From: Pseudomonadota bacterium
GTDB taxonomy: Bacteria; Myxococcota_A; Polyangia; Polyangiales; Polyangiaceae
Reading direction: 5' to 3'
Length of the DNA: 9,214 bases
NCBI GenBank assembly: GCA_003242355.1
Contig: QGUH01000086.1
Span: forward strand, 1-9,214
Shown here: positions 1 to 7,499 of the stretch, piece by piece
Layout: every line of letters begins with the position of its first letter
How positions within the stretch are numbered: the first letter of the stretch is position 1
Notes under the pieces: model-generated
Seen by the model: only the letters and a program-made list of their open reading frames with translations
Databases searched by the model: none
What the model was told of the DNA's origin: nothing
Translations under genes and position numbers: made by a program

Positions 1-1
1 T

Positions 2-2335
2 TCTTTTTTGTGCGAGTGTGTAAGATTTGATAAAGAGGAGAAGCTGAGCCCTGCCGCGGCACAGGTATGGGGTCGAGCCTTGTACCCCTTCGGTGAACCC
101 GTCGACCGGGGCGCGCTCTCACTCGATCCGAGCGCAACGCTGGTGGAGGCGGCGAAGTGGGTCTGTTACTCGGTAACGATCTACATCGCAGCCGTCGCCG
201 CGCGTCGGTACGGGGCAGCGTCGGTCTGTGGAGCGCTGTTCGTGAGCGCCGTTCTCGTGGCCGTATGCACCATCGGCCATGGACTGATTGGGGCGAGAGC
301 CGTGTTTGGGCTCTACGAGCCGCGTTTCGCGACGGGGCGCTGGAACGTGGGGCCCCTACTGAACTCCAACAATCTGGCGGGCTTCACGAACCTGGGAATG
401 TTTTGCGGCCTGGGCCTTTCGACGTCGAGGCGTTTCGAACGGTATCGCTGGCCGTTGCTGCTCGGCACTGCCCTGCTGGTTGCTACGTGCATCCTCTCGA
501 TGTCACGCGCCGGTGTCCTCGCGCTCGTCATTGGCAGCGTGGTGTTCGCAGTCGCGACTCGGCGTGCACGGTTGCGTCTCGGGCGGGTGCTCGTTCTTGG
601 GATCGTATTGGTGTGTGGAGGCGCCCTCGCTTACTTCGGCGCGAGTGAAGGCAGCTGGTCCCGATTGTTCGATCGCGAACTTGGCAAGCTCGACGTCATC
701 CGCCGCTCGATTGCGATCATCGGCGATTATCCGTGGTTCGGAATCGGTCGTGGAGCCTTCGAAAGCGTCTCGTCCTCCTATCGACTCGTCTCCGGAAACA
801 AGGTTGCCGCGCACGCGGAGAATTTCATCGTCCAGTGGTGTGTCGAGTGGGGATTGCCCGTTGCGCTGGCTGGTCTCGTGGCGTTCCCCTGGGTGCTGAA
901 GGGTGCTGGGCGGCGCCTCCGGAGGTCCAGCATCGTCAGTGGGATGATCGCGGGGCTCGCCGCGCTCCTGTTCCAGAACCTCCTGGACATGGGGCTCGAA
1001 ATTCCCGCTCTGGGGCTTGCGGTCGCGGCCGTTCTCGGTGTGCTCAGCAGGAGCCACGAAGCCGTTCTGATCACGGTCCCCACGAGACCTCGCCGGTGGC
1101 TTTCGGCATCGATCGCGGTCGCCCTCGCCGCGTTCTGGGTCGTGTCCTTCCGTGGAGCACGGTGGCAGCTGAGCGAGGAGCGCTTGGCGGTGCACGAGAC
1201 GATCTCTTCGCACTTGCGCGGCCAGGGGCCCGAGACGGCCGTGGTCGACACGCACCTTCGGGCTGCGATGCTGCGCCACCCCGCCGACCCGTATTTCCCT
1301 CGCCTGGGAGCGCTGACGGCGTTCGTGCGGGGGCGACGGGATCCACTCCCTTGGCTGAACCATGCGCTGGAGTTGGGCCTCGAGAACGGGCACACCCGGC
1401 TGTTGCTCGCCCGCGTGCTGCACCGGAGAGGGGGAGTCAAGCAGGCTCTCGCGGAGCTTCGAGCGGCTGCGGAGTTGGAACACGATCTGGCGCGCAGCGC
1501 CGGGCGCTTGGCGGCTTCCTGGTCGCGGGACCCAGCGCAGATTGCGCAGGCAGCTCCACGGGGAACTCCGGGCGCGATGGTGCTGACGGCGGCAGCTTCC
1601 GCGTTCCACCGACCGGAAGAGCGGGCAATCCGCCGGGCTTGCTTGGACGAGGCCATCGCACGCGACCCGTCCTACGTCCCGGCTCGGCGGGCGCGCGCAT
1701 GGCAGATCGTCGCGGACATTCGAGACGGTACGTGCGCCTTGCAGCTGTGCGGCCCGAGACTGGAGCAGGACGCACGGGCCTTGCGGAGCCTGCGACCCGA
1801 GTCACCGGACGCGACCTTGGTGCGCGGTGAGCTCCTGCGGCTGCAAGGAAAGTTGGAGGACGCGACGGAGCTATTGGAGCGCGACTGCCCCCAGTACAGG
1901 CCGGCAGAGCGTATCCCATGCCTGCGCGGGCACCTGCGTCTGGAGGCGTTACGGTCGAATCGTTCACACCAGATTCCGAAGCTCGCTCGTGAGCTCATGG
2001 AGGCGTGTCAGCTCACGACGACGTCGTGTCACGACCCGCTCGTGGACGCGGGCGATTTGCTCGCTAGAGCCGGCGCATCCGGAGCCGCGCTGATTGCATT
2101 CGAGCGAGCAGCTGCGGAGAAGTCTAGTGTGACTGCGTTGTTGGGGATCGCTTCCAGTGCTGCCGAGATCGGACAGACTGCCAAAGCGCAGCGCGCGCTC
2201 GAGGAAGCGGCGCGTCTGGCGCGAGCGGATCACGTCGCGCTGGCACGGGTGAAACAGGCAGGGGAACGCGTTCGCAGCGCCTTGCTCGAACAGCTGGCAT
2301 CCGAGGGCGAGAAGACGCGGCGTTCTGGCAAGTGA
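2..2335 (+). CDS. O-antigen ligase / Wzy_C-type polysaccharide polymerase with C-terminal TPR-like domain, 5' partial
   Basis: Inner-membrane protein of the O-antigen ligase/polymerase superfamily, which joins lipid-carried glycans on the periplasmic side. The frame is open to the left edge, so the true start is probably outside; a TTG at 8 is only the first possible start (residues numbered from it). Family signatures are visible in order: LSLDP (37-41), GPLLNSNNLAGF (115-126), SMSRAG with R167 (164-169), PWFGIGRGAF (242-251) and AHAENF with H269 (268-273), then LLDMGLEIPA (325-334). The Arg and His match positions known to be essential in WaaL-type enzymes. Hydrophobic segments alternate up to a last one at about 365-382. 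The remaining ~390 residues are soluble, Ala/Leu/Arg-rich helical repeats resembling TPRs, with three close cysteine pairs. The first membrane helices expected for the family are missing. Whether it polymerises repeat units or ligates chains cannot be told from sequence; the locus context favours polymerisation. Family call is strong, exact role uncertain. Confidence 0.85.
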   Translation, partial: SFLCECVRFDKEEKLSPAAAQVWGRALYPFGEPVDRGALSLDPSATLVEAAKWVCYSVTIYIAAVAARRYGAASVCGALFVSAVLVAVCTIGHGLIGARAVFGLYEPRFATGRWNVGPLLNSNNLAGFTNLGMFCGLGLSTSRRFERYRWPLLLGTALLVATCILSMSRAGVLALVIGSVVFAVATRRARLRLGRVLVLGIVLVCGGALAYFGASEGSWSRLFDRELGKLDVIRRSIAIIGDYPWFGIGRGAFESVSSSYRLVSGNKVAAHAENFIVQWCVEWGLPVALAGLVAFPWVLKGAGRRLRRSSIVSGMIAGLAALLFQNLLDMGLEIPALGLAVAAVLGVLSRSHEAVLITVPTRPRRWLSASIAVALAAFWVVSFRGARWQLSEERLAVHETISSHLRGQGPETAVVDTHLRAAMLRHPADPYFPRLGALTAFVRGRRDPLPWLNHALELGLENGHTRLLLARVLHRRGGVKQALAELRAAAELEHDLARSAGRLAASWSRDPAQIAQAAPRGTPGAMVLTAAASAFHRPEERAIRRACLDEAIARDPSYVPARRARAWQIVADIRDGTCALQLCGPRLEQDARALRSLRPESPDATLVRGELLRLQGKLEDATELLERDCPQYRPAERIPCLRGHLRLEALRSNRSHQIPKLARELMEACQLTTTSCHDPLVDAGDLLARAGASGAALIAFERAAAEKSSVTALLGIASSAAEIGQTAKAQRALEEAARLARADHVALARVKQAGERVRSALLEQLASEGEKTRRSGK

Positions 2336-2384
2336 TCACCGGAACGCTCCGCACGGACGCGCCTTCCCTCGCCTCGTGCACCGG

Positions 2385-2400
2385 TGCTAGAGTCCGCCCG
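2385..2400 (+). promoter_or_regulatory. Candidate extended -10 promoter for a leaderless kinase transcript
   Basis: TGCTAGAGT lies at 2385-2393: a -10-like TAGAGT (2388-2393) preceded by an extended TG. It ends seven bases before the ATG at 2401, so a start about seven bases downstream would fall on or next to the ATG and give a leaderless mRNA. No purine-rich ribosome binding site occurs between it and the ATG. The -35 region is weak; the best candidate is ttccct at 2364-2369, with three of six matches to TTGACA and an 18-base spacer. This is a pattern match plus inference; no expression data are available. Confidence 0.4.
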
Positions 2401-4641
2401 ATGATGATGGAGATCGACGCCGAGCGGTCCGACAGCTCGTCCAACGAGCCGCACGTACTGGCGGGGGCGCTGTCTGCTTTGAGGAAGCAATGGCCGCTCG
2501 CGGTGGCGATCTTGGGCCTCGTCGTCGGAACCGTCGCCTTTCTGACTCTCGGAATGACGCCCGTTTACCAGGCGACCGCAACGATCCTCTTCGACCCTAA
2601 TGTTCCGCGCCCGCTCGGCGATCAGGTGCAGACGGTCGTTGCCACGGACGGGAGCTCCCATCTCAACAACAAAGAATACTACCGGACCCAAATGTGGATG
2701 ATTCGATCCACGAGGGTGCTCACCGAGGTCGTCCAGAAGCTGAATTTGGTCAAAGATCCGTACTTCCTCAAGAAGCTGAATCGCGAGGACGAAACGGCCA
2801 CGGTGGAGGCAGTCGCGGAGATTCTGGACGAGCACCTCGAAGTCGAACAGATCCGTGATAGTCGCCTGGTAGTCGTGAAGTATCGGGACGTGGATCCAGA
2901 ACGGGCGCGGCGCGTCTTGACGGCGTTGGTCGACACGTACGTTCAGAAGAACCTCGACGACATTTTCGAGTCGGCGACGACGGCGGCGGACTGGCTGCGC
3001 AGCCAGCTCGACGGCTTGTGGCGAGACCTCGAGTCCAGCGAGATGGCGCTTCACGAGTACAAGAAGCGGAAGAACATCCTTTCCGTTTCGATGGACGATC
3101 AGTCCAACATGCTGCGGCAGGAAATGCAGCAACTCAATCAGGTCCTGACGCAGCTCCGAGCTCGACGCGAGCACATTTCGGCGCGCGTAGAAACGCTGAA
3201 TCGGCTCGTCACGACCGACACGTCGACGTTCCCTGCGCTCGAGCTCATCGAAAGTCCCGTGCTTCAGAAGCTGCGCGAAGCGCACGTCATCGCGGACCAG
3301 GCTCTGCAATCGTTGATGGAGCAGGGCAAGGGTGAAAATCACCCGGAGGTCCGCTCCGCGCGAGCAGCGCGAGACACGACGCTCGCGGCGCTCGTGTCGG
3401 AAGTCCAGAACATTCAGAAAGCGTACAACAGCGAGCTCGACGCGCTGAACGCAGAGATCGCCGGCGTCGAGGCCTTGTACCGTCAGGCGGAACAGCGTGC
3501 GCTCGGCCTGAACCTCCTCGAGATCGAGCACAACCGCCTTTTGCGCGCGAAGGAGAAGAACGAAAAGCTCTTTTCCTTGGTCGTGGAGCGGTCCAAAGAG
3601 ACCGATCTGACGCGAATGCTCAAAGTGAACAACATCCGCGTCGTTGACCGACCTCAACTACCGAAGAAGCCGATCCGTCCGAATGTACCGCTGAATCTGG
3701 CAGGAGGCTTGATTGGCGGGGTGATTCTCGGGTTCGCTGCCGCTCTTGGGAGGGAGCGCCTGGACCGAACGGTCAAGGCGCCCGAGGACATCGAACAACA
3801 GCTTCGGCAGCCATTCTTGGGGATCCTGCCTCAGGTGGAGGACACAAAATCGGCGTCGAAGCGCGGGCGACGTCGGAGTCGGTCCGATGAAGGCCGAGCA
3901 GCGTCGTCTGCACCCGAGCTGATCACGCACCTCCGGCCCACGTCCGGTATCGCCGAGGCCGCACGAGCGATCCGAACCAACGTCACCTTCATGTCACCGG
4001 ACAAGCCACACCGCACTGTCCTCGTAACCAGCTCGGCGCCGGCGGAAGGAAAGACGATGGTGACGTGCCTCCTGGCCGTGGCCATGGCGCAGGCGGGGCA
4101 GAAGGTTTTGATTCTCGATTGCGACTTGCGCCGGCCCCGCGTTCATCGTGTGTTCGGAATGGGGAACGATGTCGGAGTCACGAGCACCCTCATCGGTCCA
4201 GCCGATGTCCTGGGCGCGATTCGCGAGACACCCGTCGAGAACCTCTCGGTACTCACGGCGGGACCATTGCCCCCGAACCCGGCGGAGCTCCTGCACAGTG
4301 AGGCCTTCTCGAGGCTGCTGGAGAAGTTGAGGGGGAGCTTCGATCGCATCATCATCGACAGCCCACCGGTAGTTCCGGTCACGGACGCCGCGGTCCTTTC
4401 GACCAAATGCGACGGGGCGATCCTGGTCGTCAGAGCTTCGAAGACCTCGCGTGAGCTCGCCCGGCGCGGTGTCGAAATCCTGAAGAACGTCGGTGGGCGA
4501 ATCGTCGGAGTCGTCTTGAACGCCGTCGATCTGGAGTCGAACCAGTATGGCTACTATCAGCGCTACTCCTACTATGGCAAGGACGGATACTACGCGTCGA
4601 GCCCAGCACCCGTGACATCGGAAAGCATGACGGACGCGTAG
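2401..4641 (+). CDS. Polysaccharide co-polymerase / tyrosine autokinase (Wzc/ExoP type)
   Basis: Inner-membrane protein that sets chain length and export in Wzx/Wzy pathways and phosphorylates its own tyrosine tail. Numbered from ATG 2401 (746 residues): TM1 about 31-52; Wzz-type periplasmic segment beginning at VYQATATILF; long charged helices likely forming coiled coil (about 200-400); the Pro-rich motif before TM2 (PQLPKKPIRP, 418-427); TM2 about 430-450; a very basic linker (about 483-500); then the BY-kinase domain with Walker A SSAPAEGKT (544-552), Walker A' VLILDCD (569-575) and Walker B DRIIIDSPP (648-656). The C-terminus has eight tyrosines between 716 and 731. Length fits the fused Gram-negative form (PCP-2a). 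A GTG at 2332 overlaps the upstream stop as GTGA and would add 23 residues. I prefer ATG 2401 because the extra stretch is not hydrophobic or family-like and a promoter-like element abuts the ATG. Three ATGs stand in tandem there, so the exact one is uncertain. Confidence 0.92.
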   Translation: MMMEIDAERSDSSSNEPHVLAGALSALRKQWPLAVAILGLVVGTVAFLTLGMTPVYQATATILFDPNVPRPLGDQVQTVVATDGSSHLNNKEYYRTQMWMIRSTRVLTEVVQKLNLVKDPYFLKKLNREDETATVEAVAEILDEHLEVEQIRDSRLVVVKYRDVDPERARRVLTALVDTYVQKNLDDIFESATTAADWLRSQLDGLWRDLESSEMALHEYKKRKNILSVSMDDQSNMLRQEMQQLNQVLTQLRARREHISARVETLNRLVTTDTSTFPALELIESPVLQKLREAHVIADQALQSLMEQGKGENHPEVRSARAARDTTLAALVSEVQNIQKAYNSELDALNAEIAGVEALYRQAEQRALGLNLLEIEHNRLLRAKEKNEKLFSLVVERSKETDLTRMLKVNNIRVVDRPQLPKKPIRPNVPLNLAGGLIGGVILGFAAALGRERLDRTVKAPEDIEQQLRQPFLGILPQVEDTKSASKRGRRRSRSDEGRAASSAPELITHLRPTSGIAEAARAIRTNVTFMSPDKPHRTVLVTSSAPAEGKTMVTCLLAVAMAQAGQKVLILDCDLRRPRVHRVFGMGNDVGVTSTLIGPADVLGAIRETPVENLSVLTAGPLPPNPAELLHSEAFSRLLEKLRGSFDRIIIDSPPVVPVTDAAVLSTKCDGAILVVRASKTSRELARRGVEILKNVGGRIVGVVLNAVDLESNQYGYYQRYSYYGKDGYYASSPAPVTSESMTDA

Positions 4642-4657
4642 CTCGAGTGGTCGAGGC

Positions 4658-5815
4658 ATGAGCACGGATGTCAGGGCGCTGCTGTTCGCGCCGGTCTTGG
4701 GCGGCGGGGGCGCGGAAGCGCGTGTGGTGCGCCTGGCCAACGAGCTTCCGAAACAGGGCGTAGAGACCTTGTTGGCAGTAGCCCGGGGCGGCGGGGCATA
4801 CGAGGAACGCTTGCGGACGGGGGCGAGCCCGGTGACGTGTCAGAATTTGACCAGGTCGTCGACCCTCAGCCTTCCGCTATCGTTTCCGAAGCTGGTTGCG
4901 ACGATTGACAGGCACGAACCCGACGTCGTGGCCGCCTTGCAAGGGCACGTCGGAGCCGTGCTCGTAGCGGCGGCACGTCGGGCGCGTCGGAGACCTCGTG
5001 TGGTTCTGGGCGTGCCCGTGAACTTCTCGCAGCGACTCGCGGCGACGGGAGGATGGTTGGAGCGGCGATTGGTCGACGCGGAGCGTTGGGCATACAGAGC
5101 GGCGGATCATGTCATCGCCATCTCGAAAGGCGTGGCAGAGGACCTCGCGCAGGCTCTGCCGTCAGTCCGCGAGAAGCTGAGCATCGTCTACAACGGAGTG
5201 TTCGACGATACGCTTACCGCGCTGGCAGCACAACCTCTGCCGCTCGAACGCCCGCGAGAACGCCTCATCGTGGCCTGCGGGCGCTTGGTGCCGCAGAAGG
5301 ACTACCCCACCTTGCTGCGGGCATTGTCGCTCGTGAAAACTCGGCCATCCCCGGTGTTGTGGATTTTGGGCGAGGGGCCCGAGCGGGACGCCATCGTACG
5401 GTTGGCGCACGAGCTGCGCATCCGTGAGCGCGTCGTCTTGTTGGGTTTTCAGAAGAATCCGTTTCCATTCATGGCGTGTGCAGACGTTTTCGTGACGTCC
5501 AGTCGCTACGAGGGGTTCAGTAACGCCATGGTCGAGGCGATGGCGTGTGGTACGCGCGTCGTCGCGACCGATTGTCCGTCGGGTCCAGCAGAGATCCTGG
5601 ACTGGGGGAAGTTTGGCGCGCTCGTTCCGGTGGGTGATGCGCCAGCGCTGGCTCGAGCCGTCGATGACGTCTTGCGGTCGGAGCATGGAGACGAGTCCCG
5701 CGCGCGGCTCCGAGAGCGCGCGGCCATGTTCAGCTCCGCGGCGAGTGCACGCGGGTATGCGCGGATCTTCCGTACCGTAGGAGGCTGGCAGAAACACCAG
5801 AGTCAGGGCGAATGA
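4658..5815 (+). CDS. Glycosyltransferase family 4 (GT-B fold)
   Basis: Cytoplasmic, probably membrane-associated enzyme that transfers a sugar from a nucleotide donor to the lipid-linked repeat unit; donor and acceptor cannot be read from sequence. At 385 residues it is full length for the family. The N-terminal domain opens with a Gly-rich loop and GGGGAEARVV, the usual acceptor-side start. DHVIAISKGVAEDL and IVYNGV mark the linker to the C-terminal nucleotide-sugar domain. There, CGRLVPQKDY (207-216, with K214 at the conserved phosphate-contact position), LGEGPER, and the E-x7-E motif of retaining enzymes (E285 and E293 in YEGFSNAMVEAM) are all present. ATG 4658 is the first start after the in-frame stop at 4628, and lies 16 bases after the kinase stop; no strong ribosome binding site stands at normal spacing (GAGG at 4653-4656 is too close). 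Close packing suggests co-transcription with the kinase and the flippase. Confidence 0.92.
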   Translation: MSTDVRALLFAPVLGGGGAEARVVRLANELPKQGVETLLAVARGGGAYEERLRTGASPVTCQNLTRSSTLSLPLSFPKLVATIDRHEPDVVAALQGHVGAVLVAAARRARRRPRVVLGVPVNFSQRLAATGGWLERRLVDAERWAYRAADHVIAISKGVAEDLAQALPSVREKLSIVYNGVFDDTLTALAAQPLPLERPRERLIVACGRLVPQKDYPTLLRALSLVKTRPSPVLWILGEGPERDAIVRLAHELRIRERVVLLGFQKNPFPFMACADVFVTSSRYEGFSNAMVEAMACGTRVVATDCPSGPAEILDWGKFGALVPVGDAPALARAVDDVLRSEHGDESRARLRERAAMFSSAASARGYARIFRTVGGWQKHQSQGE

Positions 5816-5821
5816 GACGCT

Positions 5822-5825
5822 GGAG
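5822..5825 (+). promoter_or_regulatory. Ribosome binding site that supports the GTG start of the flippase gene
   Basis: GGAG at 5822-5825 sits nine bases before the GTG at 5835 and just after the glycosyltransferase stop (5813-5815). It is the only purine-rich site in the 19-base gap. No ATG in this frame lies near it, so it favours GTG 5835 over the in-frame TTG a few codons further in. Confidence 0.5.
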
Positions 5826-5834
5826 TTCCCGCAC

Positions 5835-7385
5835 GTGCTCGGCCTGGGCGGCCCAAGGGTAGCGTTGTCGGCGCGAGCGACTAGGGACGGTGACAACGGG
5901 AGCGCCCCCGATCGCGCCGGGCGGAGCCTTCGAGAGAGGGCGCTGAAGGCGGCGCTGTGGTCCTCGGTCCAGCATGGAGGAGGGCACCTCGTCGCCTTCG
6001 GCGTCTTCCTCGTTCTGGCTCGCATGGTGTCGCCAACGGAGTTCGGGCTGGTGGCGCTCGCCAACGTATTGTTGGTGCTCATCCAGTCCGTTGTGGGGGT
6101 GGGCTTCGCGTCGGCCGTCATCCAGAAGAACGAGCTTTCGAAAGAGGAGCTGGATTCGGCGTTCTGGGGGAGCCTGGCCCTGGGAGTTGCGGCCATGGTG
6201 GGCATGCTCGTGGGGGCCAATTACGTCGCGAAGCTGCTCGGAGAACCAGGGGTGGCGCAGCTCATTCGGGCTCTCTCTCCGATGTGCGTTTTCGGGCCGA
6301 TGCTGCACGTGCCGGAGGCCCTCCTCAAGCGCGAGCTCGATTTTCGACTCGTCGCGATTCGACGGTTGCTGTCCGTCACGTTGAGTGGGGTGGTGGGGGT
6401 CACGCTCGCGCTGCTCGGATCTGGCGTCTGGAGCCTGGTCGCACAACAGCTGGTTGCCCAGTTGACCAATACGGTGTTCGTGTGGGGGGTGACGAAGTAC
6501 CGCCCCCGACTCGCCTTCTCGTGGTCAGGTTACAGGGGGATGGCTCGTTACGGTGCGAGCTCGAGCGGCTACTTGCTCGTCGAGTTCATCTATCGAGGAG
6601 CAGACGAGCTGGTGGTGGGTTACCTGTTGGGGCCTACGGCGCTGGGCTATTACAACAGCGCTCAGCGGATCCTGCGTCTTCTGAACCTACTCCTGGTCGA
6701 CGGGATGGCGCAGGTAGCCTTTCCCCTGTTCTCTCGGATTCAGCGAGAACGAGAGCGCCTTGCGAAGGCCTTCGTCGAATCGACGGAACTGGTAGTGCTC
6801 TGCGCGAGCGCGGCGTTCGTGTTGCTGGGGGCGCTCGCTCCCGTGCTCGTTCCCGTGGTGCTGGGTCAGCAATGGGAGCCCTGTGGGGGGATTCTGCGAA
6901 TTCTCGTGGCGGTTGGGATCGTGCGAGCGGCGTCTTTCGCTAACTATCCGCTGATGGCGGGACTCGGAAAGCCTGGTTGGAGGTTGCAGATCCATGCACT
7001 GAAAGCGGTGGTCGCTCTGGCCGGCATTGCGGTCTTCGGCCGATTCGGTACCGAGGTCGTCTCCGGAGTGCTCGTCGTCGTGGCGGTGTCCTGCTTTCCG
7101 CTGGAAGTGTGGGTGGTGCGGCGCTTGGTCGAGTTCCAATGGTGGAGCTACTTGAAAGCACTGAGCGTCCCGTTGATCGCAGGCGTGGGCACGATCGTCA
7201 CGACCGCGCTGCTCCAGCGGGTGCACGGTAGTGCAGACGCTTATGGCCTGGGCACTCTCGTCGTTTACGCCACGGCCGGCCTGGCCGCGTACGTTGGGTT
7301 GGCCTATCTGCTCGCTCCGGCAGCTTTTCTCAGGATCTTGGGTTACGTGAGGCACGTGACCGTCGGTCGCCGACCGGCAACCTAG
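5835..7385 (+). CDS. WzxC-like polysaccharide flippase (MOP superfamily)
   Basis: Polytopic inner-membrane transporter that flips undecaprenyl-linked repeat units from cytoplasm to periplasm. The 516-residue length and order of motifs fit the WzxC/lipopolysaccharide-exporter branch: SLRERALKAALWSS (31-44) leading into TM1, LARMVSPTEFGLVALANV (61-78), SAVIQKNELSKEELDSAFW (93-111), LLKRELDFR (163-171), YRPRLAFSW (222-230), LGPTALGYYNSAQRILRL (265-282) and the QQWEP loop (345-349). Hydrophobic segments run throughout, consistent with 12-14 helices. A ~30-residue hydrophilic tail precedes the first family motif, which is somewhat long; a start at an internal TTG (about residue 11) is possible, but the GTG has the better ribosome binding site. 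The gene starts 19 bases after the glycosyltransferase and is the last of the rightward set. Substrate cannot be predicted. Family assignment is secure; the WzxC-like subtype rests on remembered motif similarity. Confidence 0.9.
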   Translation: MLGLGGPRVALSARATRDGDNGSAPDRAGRSLRERALKAALWSSVQHGGGHLVAFGVFLVLARMVSPTEFGLVALANVLLVLIQSVVGVGFASAVIQKNELSKEELDSAFWGSLALGVAAMVGMLVGANYVAKLLGEPGVAQLIRALSPMCVFGPMLHVPEALLKRELDFRLVAIRRLLSVTLSGVVGVTLALLGSGVWSLVAQQLVAQLTNTVFVWGVTKYRPRLAFSWSGYRGMARYGASSSGYLLVEFIYRGADELVVGYLLGPTALGYYNSAQRILRLLNLLLVDGMAQVAFPLFSRIQRERERLAKAFVESTELVVLCASAAFVLLGALAPVLVPVVLGQQWEPCGGILRILVAVGIVRAASFANYPLMAGLGKPGWRLQIHALKAVVALAGIAVFGRFGTEVVSGVLVVVAVSCFPLEVWVVRRLVEFQWWSYLKALSVPLIAGVGTIVTTALLQRVHGSADAYGLGTLVVYATAGLAAYVGLAYLLAPAAFLRILGYVRHVTVGRRPAT

Positions 7386-7439
7386 AGCGACAAACGGTTG
7401 GGAGCGCGCCAAGAGACGCGGAACACGGCGCCGAGCGGT

Positions 7440-7471
7440 GGGCCGGCGTGGGCAGACGCGCATGCCGGCCC
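7440..7471. terminator. GC-rich hairpin between convergent genes, candidate bidirectional terminator
   Basis: GGGCCGGCGTG (7440-7450) and CATGCCGGCCC (7461-7471) pair over 11 positions (ten Watson-Crick and one G-U in the plus-strand RNA) around a ten-base loop. It lies between the flippase stop (7385) and the end of the leftward polymerase gene (7500), where both transcripts must stop. There is no T-run on either side, so it is not a classical intrinsic terminator; U-less hairpins are common in GC-rich genomes. Confidence 0.5.
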
Positions 7472-7478
7472 GATGAAC

Positions 7479-7496
7479 GGGGCCAAGTGCTGCCCC
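7479..7496. other. Second small hairpin beside the convergent terminator
   Basis: GGGGC (7479-7483) and GCCCC (7492-7496) form a five-base stem with an eight-base loop, four bases from the stop codon of the leftward polymerase gene. It could act together with the larger hairpin at 7440-7471 as a two-part stop, or be chance in GC-rich DNA. The rest of the convergent gap (7386-7439) shows nothing I can name. Confidence 0.25.
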
Positions 7497-7499
7497 AGA

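Noticed and set aside
32..46. AAAGAGGAG (32-40) as a ribosome binding site for an internal start of the first gene
   Set aside because: The only nearby in-frame candidate is CTG at 44, three bases away, which is too close and a rare start; no ATG or GTG follows in frame at proper spacing, and the family needs more N-terminal sequence.
503..1609. Open frame (368 codons) on the minus strand
   Set aside because: Highly charged, Arg/Pro/Gln-rich product with no membrane or domain pattern, antisense to well-marked Wzy_C motifs.
733..1830. Open frame (365 codons) on the plus strand, shifted relative to the polymerase/ligase gene
   Set aside because: Arg/Gly/Ala-rich shadow of the real frame; the family motifs and TPR-like helices are in the other frame and continue without a break, so there is no frameshift either.
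2230..3657. Long open frame (475 codons) on the minus strand
   Set aside because: It lies antisense to the kinase gene, its peptide is Arg/His/Leu/Val-rich without family motifs, and the plus-strand frame carries clear co-polymerase signatures. Long antisense frames are common in GC-rich DNA.
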